Source: Vibrio penaeicida (GTDB taxonomy: Bacteria > Pseudomonadota > Gammaproteobacteria > Enterobacterales > Vibrionaceae). Taken from it: a stretch of 38,923 nucleotides of DNA. Position numbers and translations under genes: made by a program. Location: the NCBI RefSeq assembly GCF_002933855.1, contig NZ_BFAQ01000014.1:28054-66976 (forward strand), read 5' to 3'. Positions within the stretch are counted from its first letter, which is position 1. Every line of letters begins with the position of its first letter. Below are positions 1 through 8,235 of this stretch, piece after piece. The notes beneath the pieces were generated by a model. The model was not told where the DNA came from. It saw only the letters and a list, made by a program, of their open reading frames with translations, and ran no database searches.

Positions 1-260
1 ACGATCATGACAAGCATGAACATCACGATGACCATGATAAACACGATCACGACAAGCATGATCATGAAGAACATGGCGGTCACGGTGAGTTCATCGTTGA
101 ATACCACTTCGACTGTGGAAACATCGCGAAGCTAAACCAGATTGATACCCAATGGTTCAAGCACTTCCCATCAACAGAATCAATGAGCGTAAACATGATC
201 ACTGAAAAAGCTCAAGTGGCAACTGAGCTGAGTAAGAACAATCACAAGGTTTCGTTCTAA
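1..260 (+). CDS. zrgA: ZrgA-like zinc-uptake protein (DUF2796), C-terminal fragment
   Basis: This is the 3' end of a gene cut by the window edge; the reading frame starts at base 3 and stops with TAA at 258-260. The first 28 or so visible codons are dominated by His, Asp, Glu and Lys in HDDHDKHDH-type runs, as in metal-binding linkers of DUF2796/ZrgA proteins. After them comes a folded tail with the pattern GEFIVEYHFDCGN and FKHFPS. ZrgA of Vibrio cholerae is a periplasmic component of the zinc-repressed zrgABCDE system. The three genes that follow (ABC ATPase, MacB-like permease, DUF3299 protein) match that operon, which supports the assignment. The signal peptide and any Zur operator would lie upstream of the window and cannot be seen. 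Confidence 0.8.
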   Translation, partial: DHDKHEHHDDHDKHDHDKHDHEEHGGHGEFIVEYHFDCGNIAKLNQIDTQWFKHFPSTESMSVNMITEKAQVATELSKNNHKVSF

Positions 261-309
261 CAATCTGTTATTGATTCATAAAATCAGATAAAACAATACC
301 AAGATGACT

Positions 310-354
310 AGGGTCTGTTTATCTTTCGTAAACAGCGAAAGAGAAGCAGACCCT
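310..354 (+). repeat. Long imperfect hairpin between zrgA and zrgB
   Basis: The arms AGGGTCTG...CAGACCCT close a stem of 19 positions with only two non-Watson-Crick positions, around a 7-base loop (TAAACAG). It lies 49 bases after the zrgA stop. It is not followed by a T-run, so it does not look like an intrinsic terminator. It may be a transcript-processing or stability hairpin, or a remnant of a small palindromic repeat. Its presence argues against the most upstream ATG at 304 as the zrgB start. Confidence 0.55.
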
Positions 355-396
355 ATTTGGATATTGAATCAACAGGATCTTTTGACTCTAAATCAG

Positions 397-1122
397 ATGG
401 ACAACACCATGACAGCCTCTCCTACATCTTCACAGATCATCTCTTTGCAAGATATCCGTTACGCTTGGACATCGGATGCACCCGATACCTTAAATATTTC
501 TGAATTTACTGTGTCACAAAAAGAGCGAATCTTCATCAAAGGACCAAGTGGCTGTGGTAAGTCAACATTACTGGGTTTGTTGACCGGTATTTTAACGCCT
601 CAACACGGTAGCATTTCCATATTAGGCGAAACCGTTTCTAGCCTTTCGCAAGGGCAACGCGATCGCTTTAGAGCCGATCATATCGGTTATATTTTCCAAC
701 AATTCAATTTACTGCCGTATTTGTCAGTGATTGATAATGTGCTCCTACCTTGCCAGTTTTCCAGCATTCGAAAAAATAATGTCAAACAATCGCTGGAACA
801 AGAAGCCAAGCATTTACTAGAGCGTCTGCACTTACCAAAAGATAAGATCCACACTCCCGTTATTGATCTCAGTATTGGGCAACAACAGCGTGTTGCTGCT
901 GCCCGAGCTTTGATTGGTCACCCTGAGTTACTGATTGCTGATGAACCCACGTCGGCACTTGACCATGACAACCGTGCCGCCTTTATTGAACTTCTAATGG
1001 AAGAAGCCACACAAGCCAATACCACCTTAGTATTTGTTAGCCACGACCCAACGTTGGAGTCTTTCTTTGATCGAACCATCGATCTACCGAATATTAATCA
1101 GGCTTTAGGAGGTGATCGCTAA
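397..1122 (+). CDS. zrgB: ABC transporter ATP-binding protein (ZrgB-like, LolD/MacB family)
   Basis: The protein is a soluble ATPase that would energise the adjacent permease. It shows Walker A GPSGCGKST, Q-loop FQQFNLLPYLSV, signature LSIGQQQRVAAARAL, Walker B LLIADEP and the switch histidine in SHD. The FQQFNLLPYLS segment is typical of the LolD/MacB/FtsE group. The frame is open back to an ATG at 304, but that start would place the 310-354 hairpin inside the gene and add a non-conserved leader. I chose the ATG at 397 (241 aa); the ATG at 409 is equally possible, and neither has a strong ribosome site. The stop overlaps the zrgC start by one base. The zinc role is inferred from operon similarity to V. 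cholerae zrgABCDE. Confidence 0.85.
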   Translation: MDNTMTASPTSSQIISLQDIRYAWTSDAPDTLNISEFTVSQKERIFIKGPSGCGKSTLLGLLTGILTPQHGSISILGETVSSLSQGQRDRFRADHIGYIFQQFNLLPYLSVIDNVLLPCQFSSIRKNNVKQSLEQEAKHLLERLHLPKDKIHTPVIDLSIGQQQRVAAARALIGHPELLIADEPTSALDHDNRAAFIELLMEEATQANTTLVFVSHDPTLESFFDRTIDLPNINQALGGDR

Positions 1123-2378
1123 TGGCTATTCTTCATCTTGCCCGTAAAAGTCTTGGCAATCGTAAAGCAACGGCGTTCTTAACCATTCTCACTGTCGCCA
1201 TATCAGTGGTGTTACTCCTCGGAGTAGAACGTATACGCACGCAAGCCAAAAGCAGCTTTGCCAATACCGTTTCAGGTACGGATTTGATCGTTGGCTCTCG
1301 CTCGGGTCAAGTCAACCTGTTGCTTTATTCTGTTTTCCGAATTGGTAACGCCACAAACAACATCGACTGGAAAAGCTTTGAAGAATTCAGCCAGCACCGA
1401 TCGGTAAAATGGGCGATTCCAATGTCTCTAGGCGACTCCCATCAGGGTTTCCGCGTGCTTGGTACAAACCAAAGCTACTTTGAGTATTTTCGTTATGGCA
1501 AAAAGCAGCCTCTAGAATTGCGTGAAGGTAAGCCTTTCAACCGTCTATTCGAGGCGGTTATCGGAGCCGATGTTGCGAAAACACTTGACTACAAGGTTGG
1601 TGACGAAATCATTATTGCCCATGGGATTAGTGATAAGTCATTCACTCGCCACGACAACCTTCCTTTTAAAATTGTGGGCATCTTTGCGCCTACAGGTACA
1701 CCAGTAGATAAAACCGTTCATGTTTCCTTGCAAGCGATTGAAGCGATTCATGTTGGTTGGGAGTCCGGTGCAAAAATTGGCGATACACCGAGCTCAGACG
1801 TTCTTGAGCAGCAAAATTTCCAGCCAAAACAGATTACTTCCTTTATGCTGGGGCTGAAATCGAAGATTCATACCTTTGCGCTGCAGCGCCAGATCAACAC
1901 CTACAACAAAGAACCCATGAGTGCGATTCTACCCGGTATAGCACTTCACGAACTTTGGGGGATGATGTCGGTGGCTGAACAAGCATTGCTGGCAGTATCG
2001 GGGTTTGTGGTTGTTGCTGGGCTACTGGGCATGCTAAGCAGCCTGTTAACCAGCTTGCAAGAACGAAGAAGAGAGATGGCGATATTGCGTGCGATGGGTG
2101 CGCGCCCTAAGCACATCTTTTTCTTACTGATTAGCGAAGCCAGCGCATTAACACTTGCTGGTATTGTATTTGGCATCGCACTTCTTTACATATTAATTGC
2201 AATAATAAGCCCCATCGCAGCACAAATGTATGGCATAAATATAGAACTTACCGTGTTGAGTGCTCACGAGTGGATGTTACTTGGATTAGTACAAAGTGCA
2301 GGTATACTCATCGGGTTTATTCCCGCATTCAGAGCGTATCGTCAATCTCTGGCGGACGGTATGACCATTAGGATATAA
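1122..2378 (+). CDS. zrgC: ABC transporter permease, FtsX/MacB type (ZrgC-like)
   Basis: This 418-aa inner-membrane protein has one N-terminal membrane segment (about residues 17-35), a large periplasmic domain, and three C-terminal segments (about 283-310, 330-362 and 385-410). That is the four-helix plan of MacB/FtsX permeases. A cytoplasmic coupling stretch, QERRREMAILRAMGA, sits between the second and third helices as in this family. Translation is coupled to zrgB through an ATG overlapping its stop codon, and zrgD follows 9 bases later. MacB-like transporters usually work on periplasmic or outer-membrane substrates rather than importing ions, so the exact role in zinc acquisition is unclear. 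Confidence 0.85.
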   Translation: MAILHLARKSLGNRKATAFLTILTVAISVVLLLGVERIRTQAKSSFANTVSGTDLIVGSRSGQVNLLLYSVFRIGNATNNIDWKSFEEFSQHRSVKWAIPMSLGDSHQGFRVLGTNQSYFEYFRYGKKQPLELREGKPFNRLFEAVIGADVAKTLDYKVGDEIIIAHGISDKSFTRHDNLPFKIVGIFAPTGTPVDKTVHVSLQAIEAIHVGWESGAKIGDTPSSDVLEQQNFQPKQITSFMLGLKSKIHTFALQRQINTYNKEPMSAILPGIALHELWGMMSVAEQALLAVSGFVVVAGLLGMLSSLLTSLQERRREMAILRAMGARPKHIFFLLISEASALTLAGIVFGIALLYILIAIISPIAAQMYGINIELTVLSAHEWMLLGLVQSAGILIGFIPAFRAYRQSLADGMTIRI

Positions 2379-2387
2379 GGACATCAA

Positions 2388-2888
2388 ATGAAAAAAATCC
2401 TACTCATCCTTTGCTGCGCCTTGAGCTTTATGGCTCCCGCATACGCAGACAAAGTGACTGTAGAAACATTAACTCTGGATTGGATAGATCTCATCCCAGA
2501 AAGCGAAAGAAAGCAATTTACAGCTGGAGGGATGCCAGTTGCGGATCACAACACAGACGTTGTTCGTCAATCCAAAGTGGGCAGTGTTCGCCCAGAATTG
2601 AATGGCAGCAAAGTGAAGATCCCAGGCTTTGTTATCCCTTTGGAAGGCGACGATAAAAAGGTGACAGAATTCTTATTGGTTCCCTACTTCGGCGCTTGTG
2701 TTCATGTCCCACCACCACCGCCAAACCAAATTATCTACGTGAAGTTTGAAAAAGGCGCACCGATACACCAGCTATGGGATGTTATTTATGTGGTAGGAAC
2801 GTTGAAAACCGAGACGATCAATTCCGATTTGGCTGAGACAGGCTATTTAATTGAAGGAATTGAAATAGAAGAGTACGACGACGCTTAA
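2388..2888 (+). CDS. zrgD: Secreted DUF3299 family protein (ZrgD-like)
   Basis: This is a 166-aa protein with a clear signal peptide (charged MKK, hydrophobic core, likely cut after AYA near residue 20). The mature part has the DUF3299 pattern: a PGFVIPLEGD segment and FLLVPYFGACVHVPPPPPNQ, holding a Cys, a His and a polyproline turn. A good ribosome site (AAGGA) precedes the ATG. It closes the four-gene run and matches the DUF3299 member of the V. cholerae zrg operon. The biochemical function is unknown; the Cys-x-His pair could bind metal, which is inference. Confidence 0.82.
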   Translation: MKKILLILCCALSFMAPAYADKVTVETLTLDWIDLIPESERKQFTAGGMPVADHNTDVVRQSKVGSVRPELNGSKVKIPGFVIPLEGDDKKVTEFLLVPYFGACVHVPPPPPNQIIYVKFEKGAPIHQLWDVIYVVGTLKTETINSDLAETGYLIEGIEIEEYDDA

Positions 2889-2918
2889 GCCGCTTAAATG
2901 GGGAAGTTAGTCTGCCTA

Positions 2919-3023
2919 CTAAACAATGAATTTAGAAAGGTAGGCTAACACTGCAATGTAAATCAATAGCAACAGCGCAATTGATACATGCTTTCTAAGT
3001 TTTACTCCTTTCATCTCCTGCAT
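2919..3023 (-). CDS. Putative 34-aa single-span membrane peptide
   Basis: I recognise no family. The ORF starts with ATG at 3021-3023 and ends with two tandem TAG codons. It is preceded at 4 bases by GGAGGTGAT, one of the best anti-16S matches in the window. The peptide has a basic N-terminus (residues 5-12 include two Lys, one Arg and one His), then a hydrophobic run of about 17 residues from about 13 to 29 (SIALLLLIYIAVLAYL), ending KFIV. It lies on the opposite strand, convergent with zrgD and divergent from the TIGR03899 gene. No strong promoter was seen upstream; a TTGACT hexamer lacks a well-spaced -10. Confidence 0.55.
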   Translation of the reverse strand: MQEMKGVKLRKHVSIALLLLIYIAVLAYLSKFIV

Positions 3024-3177
3024 ATCACCTCCAATATACTCGCAACAATTTTAACAAATCGTTAGCATCACGAATAGTCAAAATCTTGATAAAGTTCCAA
3101 TAAGTTTGCTGGACTCAGGCTGGAAAGCCACTTTAGTATAGTAATCGAGCACTTAAACTTTATTTGGAATCGAATCA

Positions 3178-4071
3178 ATGGCAGACGACAAAAAGCCTGT
3201 AGTTATAGAACAAGCCAGTACCAAAGGCGCATCCAATAAAAAGAAAACGTTTATACGCGACAGTGCAAGCCGAGTGATTCAAATCGCTCAGGTACATCAG
3301 TTGGATGCCCTTTTAGAAGACGAGCCGCCTGAGACATCTGCTATTGAACGTGCCATCAGTCGCCAGAAGAAACGCCAAGAGCAGCGCCAAAAGAACTTAG
3401 AGAAAATCCTTAAGTTTGCGCACGACAGCTGCAATAACGAAACCGCAGGCGAGCCCGATGCCGATTGGCTATGCCGTTTCTTCGATATGGCACAAGACAT
3501 TCATAACTCCTCAATGCAAAAGTTGTGGAGCCAAGTTCTCAAGCGTGAAATCACAAACCCGGGCTCAACGTCTATGAAAGCCCTTCAAGTTCTTAAAGAC
3601 ATGTCGCCAAAAGAAGCCCAAAATCTACAACGCGCCGCCTCGTTAGCGTGCAGCTTTGGCAGCGATAACAGCAAAAAACTGCTACTCGGCTTTAAGTCTA
3701 AAGAGGGTTTTTTAGGGTTCTACAAAAAGGAAAATACCATTGTCGTCAACATGGGGACGTATCAGCTCCCATACTCCAGCTTATTGCATTTGATAGAGCT
3801 CGGCTTAGTGCTCGGTACAGAGTTGGAGTCAGGTGAAGTGGATTTCGACCCCGCTCTATTAATCAGTTATCAAGGTAAGCAGATAGCACTTCAACCTATG
3901 AATAAAGGCATCCGCTTGCTCTACTACCGCTTTACACCAACGGGCGATGAGCTTTGCCGCCTATTGGGTAACAAACCGAATACCAATTATTACGACCAAC
4001 TTATGGCACTATTGGCACAAAAATTCACTGTACAGACAGAAGCAGGCAGTCACGTTAATCAAAGTGTATAA
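3178..4071 (+). CDS. TIGR03899 family protein of unknown function
   Basis: This 297-aa soluble protein resembles the TIGR03899 proteins of Vibrio and related genera. The N-terminal 45 residues are polar and basic. Residues about 55-85 (RAISRQKKRQEQRQKNLEKIL) should form a charged helix or coiled coil. Next comes a conserved-looking DADWLCRFFDMAQDIHN...MQKLWSQVLKREI segment, which in this family suggests a helical bundle. The C-terminal half is mixed alpha/beta and ends in a TPTGDELCRLLG stretch. No signal peptide or membrane helix is present. In V. cholerae the homologue also sits between zrg and cys genes, by my recollection of that map. The stop codon lies at the edge of a palindromic repeat element. 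Confidence 0.75.
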   Translation: MADDKKPVVIEQASTKGASNKKKTFIRDSASRVIQIAQVHQLDALLEDEPPETSAIERAISRQKKRQEQRQKNLEKILKFAHDSCNNETAGEPDADWLCRFFDMAQDIHNSSMQKLWSQVLKREITNPGSTSMKALQVLKDMSPKEAQNLQRAASLACSFGSDNSKKLLLGFKSKEGFLGFYKKENTIVVNMGTYQLPYSSLLHLIELGLVLGTELESGEVDFDPALLISYQGKQIALQPMNKGIRLLYYRFTPTGDELCRLLGNKPNTNYYDQLMALLAQKFTVQTEAGSHVNQSV

Positions 4072-4232
4072 TACCAATCGTAGTAAGTAATTACTCATTC
4101 TAGCTTGTTAAAACACTCGATAACTGCGTTAAAAAATTTGATTGTAGAATAACTACTTATCGAAGTTTTTTGCCTTGTTCTCAAGCGTTTTTCCTTCGCT
4201 ATTTATGAACACTTACTTACTGTGATTGGTAT
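4071..4232 (+). mobile_element. MITE-like palindromic element, about 162 bp
   Basis: The terminal 20 bases, ATACCAATCGTAGTAAGTAA on the left and the reverse complement of 4213-4232 on the right, match at 18 of 20 positions. The interior contains more partly self-complementary stretches (for example GATAACTG against TTATCG) and no ORF. The ends resemble ATACCAATCAC-type intergenic repeats I associate with Vibrio genomes. The left end shares its first base with the stop codon of the TIGR03899 gene, so the insertion trims the gene exactly at its end. No convincing target duplication is visible. Copy number elsewhere in the genome cannot be judged from the window. Confidence 0.7.
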
Positions 4233-4270
4233 AGCTCGCTTGCTAAGTGAAATTTTAAACCTGATCGCTA

Positions 4271-4304
4271 AAATCAAAAAAGGGAATCACCCAGTGATTC
4301 CCTT
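4271..4304 (-). terminator. Intrinsic terminator of the cys operon
   Basis: An 11-bp perfect stem (4280-4290 with 4294-4304, loop of 3 bases) is followed on the minus strand by TTTTTGATTTT. It lies 25 bases beyond the cysC stop and would end the cobA-cysDN-SLC13-cysC transcript. Confidence 0.85.
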
Positions 4305-4329
4305 TATACTTTCTATATCTAAAAGCGGC

Positions 4330-4947
4330 TTACTTAATGATGCCGCGGCTTCTTAGATCAGCTAAACACAATTCAACCAGTTCATCTATGCTCTTCTCAC
4401 CAGCAGGCAAATCAATTTCAGGGTTTTCTGGTGTTTCGTATTCAGAATCGATACCTGTGAAGTTTTTGATTTCACCAGCACGTGCTTTCTTATAAAGCCC
4501 TTTCGGATCTCGTTGTTCACACACATCCAAAGAAGTGTTGACGAAGACTTCAAGGAACTCACCATCATCAAGCATGGTTCGAACCATTTGGCGCTCAGCA
4601 CGATGCGGTGAAATGAACGCAGACAACACGATAAGGCCTGCGTCAGCCATCAATTTTGCTAGCTCGCCAATACGACGAATGTTTTCACGGCGATCTTGTG
4701 ATGAAAAGCCTAAGTCACTACACAACCCGTGACGAACATTATCACCATCCAACAAGTACGTGTGATACCCCAATTCCGCTAATTTCACTTCCAGTGCACC
4801 AGCGACGGTTGATTTACCTGCACCCGATAACCCCGTAAACCAAAGCACCGCTGGCTGTTGATTTTTTTGGTTAGCACGCGAAGCCTTACTTACCGAATGC
4901 TGATGCCATACGACGTTTTCATCGCGCTGCACGGTTGCTGTTGTCAT
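4330..4947 (-). CDS. cysC: Adenylyl-sulfate kinase CysC
   Basis: The enzyme phosphorylates adenosine 5'-phosphosulfate with ATP to give PAPS, the last activation step before PAPS reduction. The 205-aa protein is of usual length. It shows the P-loop GLSGAGKST near residues 39-47, [17 protein letters not shown] (the APS-binding DGDNxR region) and [32 protein letters not shown], all typical of APS kinases. It is the last gene of the operon, 49 bases after the SLC13 gene and just before a strong terminator. Confidence 0.96.
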   Translation of the reverse strand: MTTATVQRDENVVWHQHSVSKASRANQKNQQPAVLWFTGLSGAGKSTVAGALEVKLAELGYHTYLLDGDNVRHGLCSDLGFSSQDRRENIRRIGELAKLMADAGLIVLSAFISPHRAERQMVRTMLDDGEFLEVFVNTSLDVCEQRDPKGLYKKARAGEIKNFTGIDSEYETPENPEIDLPAGEKSIDELVELCLADLRSRGIIK

Positions 4948-4996
4948 AGTCGTTCAGTCCTTTATAAACCGCCACACCCAATCTTAGGCTGTGGAC

Positions 4997-6721
4997 TTAA
5001 AATGGAAAAAAGTAAGGGATCAGCGTCAGCACTAAAGCCGAGTACACCAAAGAAATGGGTAAGCCAACCCTCAAATAATCCGTTATGTGATAATTACCTA
5101 CGCTATACACCAATAAATTGGTTTGATAGCCGTATGGCGAAATAAAGCTGGCACTTGCCCCAAATAATACCGCCATAATAAATGGCATCGGATCGACCCC
5201 GTAGCCTATCGCCATGCTGTACCCCAATGGGAATGCCAGAGCAGCGGCGGCGTTGTTTGTAATGAGCTCTGTCAGCACCAATGTGAGCAAATAGGTTGCG
5301 ACCAATGCACCAAACACCCCCCAACCATTGAATGCTTCAATAAACATGTCTCCCAGCCTGACAGACAAGCCAGAAGACATCATGAGCTGAGCAATCGTCA
5401 AGGCGCTGCCCACAATCACCACAATGTCGGTAGGAAAACGTCTTCTGAGTTCACTAAAGGTCACGATTCCGGCAGCAAGTAATACCAGCAGGTAACCCGC
5501 TAAGCCTTTAAGCAACGGAAGCACTTCCAATAACGCTAAGCCAATCACACTCGCAAAACCCAGCAGTACCATAGTGGATTTATTCGAGTCCAACCTTGCA
5601 GTGGAATCAAGGTCGTTAACCAGTACAAATTCCCTGCTGTGAGTTCGTCTTTCTGCTTCAAATCGTTTACCGGGAACGAGTACCAAGGTATCGCCAGCAG
5701 TCAAACGTACGTTGCCTAATCCGCCCTCTAATCGCTCATGACCACGGCGAATGGCAACCACTACGGCATCAAAACGGTCACGGAATTGCGAAGATTTCAG
5801 TGTTTTATTGCAGATAGATGCGGAAGAACTGACAACCACTTCCAGGAAACTTTGCCCATTAAGATGGTGTTGACCAAACAGCTTCAACCCCTGAATTTCC
5901 TGTAATGTAGCGACACTTTCTACATCGCCACAAAACAGCAGGCGATCTTTTGCTTGCAGCACAAAGTCAGGGTCAACTGAGGCGGTGGTTTCACCGTCGC
6001 GTATCACTTCAGCCAAAAACAGTTTTCTTAAGGCACGTAGGTTGTTTTCGGCAATGGTTCTACCCACTAATGGAGAGCCTGGCTCTACTATCGCTTCCAG
6101 AAAATAAGGCAAGTCATCTTGAGAGTGATCTTCATGATTCGGAAGAAGGTAGCTCAACGGAATCAGGATCAACATGCCACCAACCAAGACCGACAAGCCG
6201 ATCATCGTTGGGGTAAAAAAGCTCAAACTTGGAAGCCCTGCGTCTTCCACAAAACTGTTGATAATCAGGTTTGTCGATGTGCCGATCAATGTCAGCGTTC
6301 CGCCCAAAATGGCGGCATAGCTGAGTGGAATCAGCAATCGCGACGGAGAATGTTGTTGATTACGCTTTATCGCACCAATCAATGACACCACAACCGCGGT
6401 GTTATTGGTAAACGACGAAAGCAATGCGGTGGAAACCCCCAGCTTAGCCACCACCGTTCCCAAACGTCCTTCTGAGATATGACGGCTTACCCAGCTGATT
6501 AAGCGAGATTTTTCCAGCGCACAAGACACCAGTATCAATAGCACTAATGTCAGTAATGATGAGTTAGTAAAGTTTGCGGCGATCTCGGTGATGTCGCTCA
6601 GTCCAGCCATATAAGCGAGAAATGCCGCACCAGCAAAAATAATACTCGGCTTAATGCGCGTGACCAGTAAACAGGTCACGATGCCAAGTAACACCGCTAA
6701 TACAAATCCTTGTTCCCACAT
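4997..6721 (-). CDS. SLC13 family permease with RCK_C domains, probable sulfate transporter
   Basis: This 574-aa membrane protein has two halves of helices flanking a soluble central region (about residues 205-375). That region carries two RCK_C/TrkA_C-like repeats with the patterns SPLVGRTI...RDGE and DTLVLVPGKRFE. The two substrate motifs of divalent-anion:sodium symporters are present in each half: NNTAVVVS with GTSTNLI, and ITNNAAAALAFP with YGYQTNLLVYS. Fused SLC13/TrkA_C proteins often occur with sulfur assimilation genes, and this one is embedded between cysN and cysC. That makes sulfate uptake the best inference, but the substrate is not shown by sequence. Annotators may list it only as SLC13 family permease. 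Confidence 0.88.
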   Translation of the reverse strand: MWEQGFVLAVLLGIVTCLLVTRIKPSIIFAGAAFLAYMAGLSDITEIAANFTNSSLLTLVLLILVSCALEKSRLISWVSRHISEGRLGTVVAKLGVSTALLSSFTNNTAVVVSLIGAIKRNQQHSPSRLLIPLSYAAILGGTLTLIGTSTNLIINSFVEDAGLPSLSFFTPTMIGLSVLVGGMLILIPLSYLLPNHEDHSQDDLPYFLEAIVEPGSPLVGRTIAENNLRALRKLFLAEVIRDGETTASVDPDFVLQAKDRLLFCGDVESVATLQEIQGLKLFGQHHLNGQSFLEVVVSSSASICNKTLKSSQFRDRFDAVVVAIRRGHERLEGGLGNVRLTAGDTLVLVPGKRFEAERRTHSREFVLVNDLDSTARLDSNKSTMVLLGFASVIGLALLEVLPLLKGLAGYLLVLLAAGIVTFSELRRRFPTDIVVIVGSALTIAQLMMSSGLSVRLGDMFIEAFNGWGVFGALVATYLLTLVLTELITNNAAAALAFPLGYSMAIGYGVDPMPFIMAVLFGASASFISPYGYQTNLLVYSVGNYHITDYLRVGLPISLVYSALVLTLIPYFFPF

Positions 6722-6741
6722 ACCCTACTCTCTGAGAAAAG

Positions 6742-6784
6742 TAAGGGAGCGTTGTCGCTCCCTTATTTAAGGGCTTTCGCCCTT
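6742..6784 (-). other. Two tandem intercistronic hairpins between cysN and SLC13 gene
   Basis: Two perfect stems lie in a 69-base gap: 6769-6774/6779-6784 (6 bp, GAAA tetraloop on the transcript) and 6742-6751/6756-6765 (10 bp). The second is followed on the minus strand by CTTTTCTC. Together they could act as a partial terminator or a 3' stabiliser that lowers expression of the downstream transporter and cysC relative to cysDN. Confidence 0.6.
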
Positions 6785-6790
6785 GAGCTT

Positions 6791-8218
6791 CTATTTAAGC
6801 AATTTGCTTAAGTCTTTCGCATCCCAATGAGGGAAATGCTTACGAACTAAAGCATTCAGTTCAAGCTCAAAGGCAGAGAAATCGCCCGCTTGTACTTCAG
6901 TTTCACTTAAGCGCTCACGAATCAGACCTGCACCAACGGTGACATTAGTTAGACGGTCAATGATAATAAAGCCGCCTGTATCAGCGCAGTCTTGGTAAGC
7001 ATCTAAAGCGACCGTCTCATTCAGAGACCACTCACATGCAGCAATACCGTTGAGTGGTACTTCTTGTGCGTCATGCTTAGATAGGTTGTTGATGTCATAT
7101 TGGTATTGAATCGCTTCAACCTGACCAACCGTTTTCTTACCCGCTATCTTGACGTCGTAATCTTTGCCCGGCTTAAGTGGTTCTTCCGTCATCCAGACAA
7201 CATCCGCCGAAATACGGTTCGTTGAATCGATGTTGGCTTTCTCAAGCACAATCAAGTCGCCACGGCTAATGTCGATTTCATCTTCTAACGTCAAAGTTAC
7301 GGCTAGACCTGCTTGCGCAGATTCTAAGTTGCCATCGAACGTAACGATGCTTTCCACCTTCGAGGTTTTACCTGAAGGAAGAGCACGAATCGCATCACCA
7401 ACAGAAATCGAACCTGAAGATACCGTACCTGCAAAGCCGCGGAAATCGAGGTTAGGACGGTTCACGTATTGAACAGGGAAGCGGAATTCGCCGTCGCCTC
7501 TTTCTTGGTCTACGTCAACATCTTCAAGTAGCTCAAGCAATGATGGACCTTCGTACCAGCTCATTGGCTGGCTCTTGTCTACCACGTTGTCGCCTTCCAG
7601 TGCTGAAATAGGAATCAGTTGGATATCGATATTGCTTTCAAGCTTCTTAGAGAAATCCAAGTATTCTTGTTTGATTTGCTCGTAACGATCTTGCGAGAAC
7701 TCAACCAAGTCCATCTTGTTCACCGCAACGATGAAGTGACGAATACCAAGAAGACTAGAAATAAACGAATGACGACGCGTTTGATCCAAAATGCCCTTAC
7801 GTGCATCCACAAGGATAACTGCCACATCACACGTTGATGCACCTGTCGCCATGTTACGAGTGTATTGCTCATGTCCCGGAGTATCCGCGATAATGAACTT
7901 ACGCTTCTGAGTCGAAAAATAGCGATACGCTACATCGATGGTGATCCCTTGCTCACGCTCTGCCTGCAGACCGTCAACCAATAGAGCCAAATCAGGCTTT
8001 TCACCTGTTGTCCCTACACGCTGGCTGTCTGAGTGAACGGCGGCTAACTGATCTTCATAAATTTGCTTAGAATCATGCAGCAAGCGACCGATTAATGTAC
8101 TTTTACCATCATCTACTGAACCACAAGTCAGGAATCTAAGTAGAGATTTGTGTTGGTGTTCATTGAGGTATCCTTCGATCCCCAACTCTGCTAATTGAGC
8201 TTCAACAGCACTGTTCAT
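6791..8218 (-). CDS. cysN: Sulfate adenylyltransferase large (GTPase) subunit CysN
   Basis: CysN hydrolyses GTP to drive formation of adenosine 5'-phosphosulfate by CysD. The 475-aa protein has an EF-Tu-like G domain: P-loop [12 protein letters not shown] near residue 32, [12 protein letters not shown] for G3 and NKMDL for G4. Two beta-barrel domains follow, the first starting near [11 protein letters not shown]. It has no C-terminal APS kinase extension, in agreement with the separate cysC gene. It lies 17 bases after cysD. Confidence 0.97.
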   Translation of the reverse strand: MNSAVEAQLAELGIEGYLNEHQHKSLLRFLTCGSVDDGKSTLIGRLLHDSKQIYEDQLAAVHSDSQRVGTTGEKPDLALLVDGLQAEREQGITIDVAYRYFSTQKRKFIIADTPGHEQYTRNMATGASTCDVAVILVDARKGILDQTRRHSFISSLLGIRHFIVAVNKMDLVEFSQDRYEQIKQEYLDFSKKLESNIDIQLIPISALEGDNVVDKSQPMSWYEGPSLLELLEDVDVDQERGDGEFRFPVQYVNRPNLDFRGFAGTVSSGSISVGDAIRALPSGKTSKVESIVTFDGNLESAQAGLAVTLTLEDEIDISRGDLIVLEKANIDSTNRISADVVWMTEEPLKPGKDYDVKIAGKKTVGQVEAIQYQYDINNLSKHDAQEVPLNGIAACEWSLNETVALDAYQDCADTGGFIIIDRLTNVTVGAGLIRERLSETEVQAGDFSAFELELNALVRKHFPHWDAKDLSKLLK

Positions 8219-8235
8219 TTTTTCTTTCCTTAGAT

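Noticed and set aside
1..90. GATCATGACAAGCATG-like repeats at the window start
   Set aside because: These encode the His/Asp-rich metal-binding stretch of ZrgA; low-complexity coding, not a CRISPR or tandem repeat array.
1946..2176. Open frame on the minus strand inside zrgC
   Set aside because: Opposite-strand shadow of a gene with clear permease features; no ribosome site.
4245..4310. Terminator read as bidirectional for the TIGR03899 gene
   Set aside because: The plus-strand side has only TTTATACTTT after the stem, weaker than the minus-strand T-run, so I assign it to the cys operon.
4535..5145. Plus-strand open frames opposite cysC and the SLC13 gene
   Set aside because: Shadows of strongly supported minus-strand genes; no family resemblance.
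5950..6385. Plus-strand open frames opposite the SLC13 gene
   Set aside because: Antisense shadows without domain features or ribosome sites.
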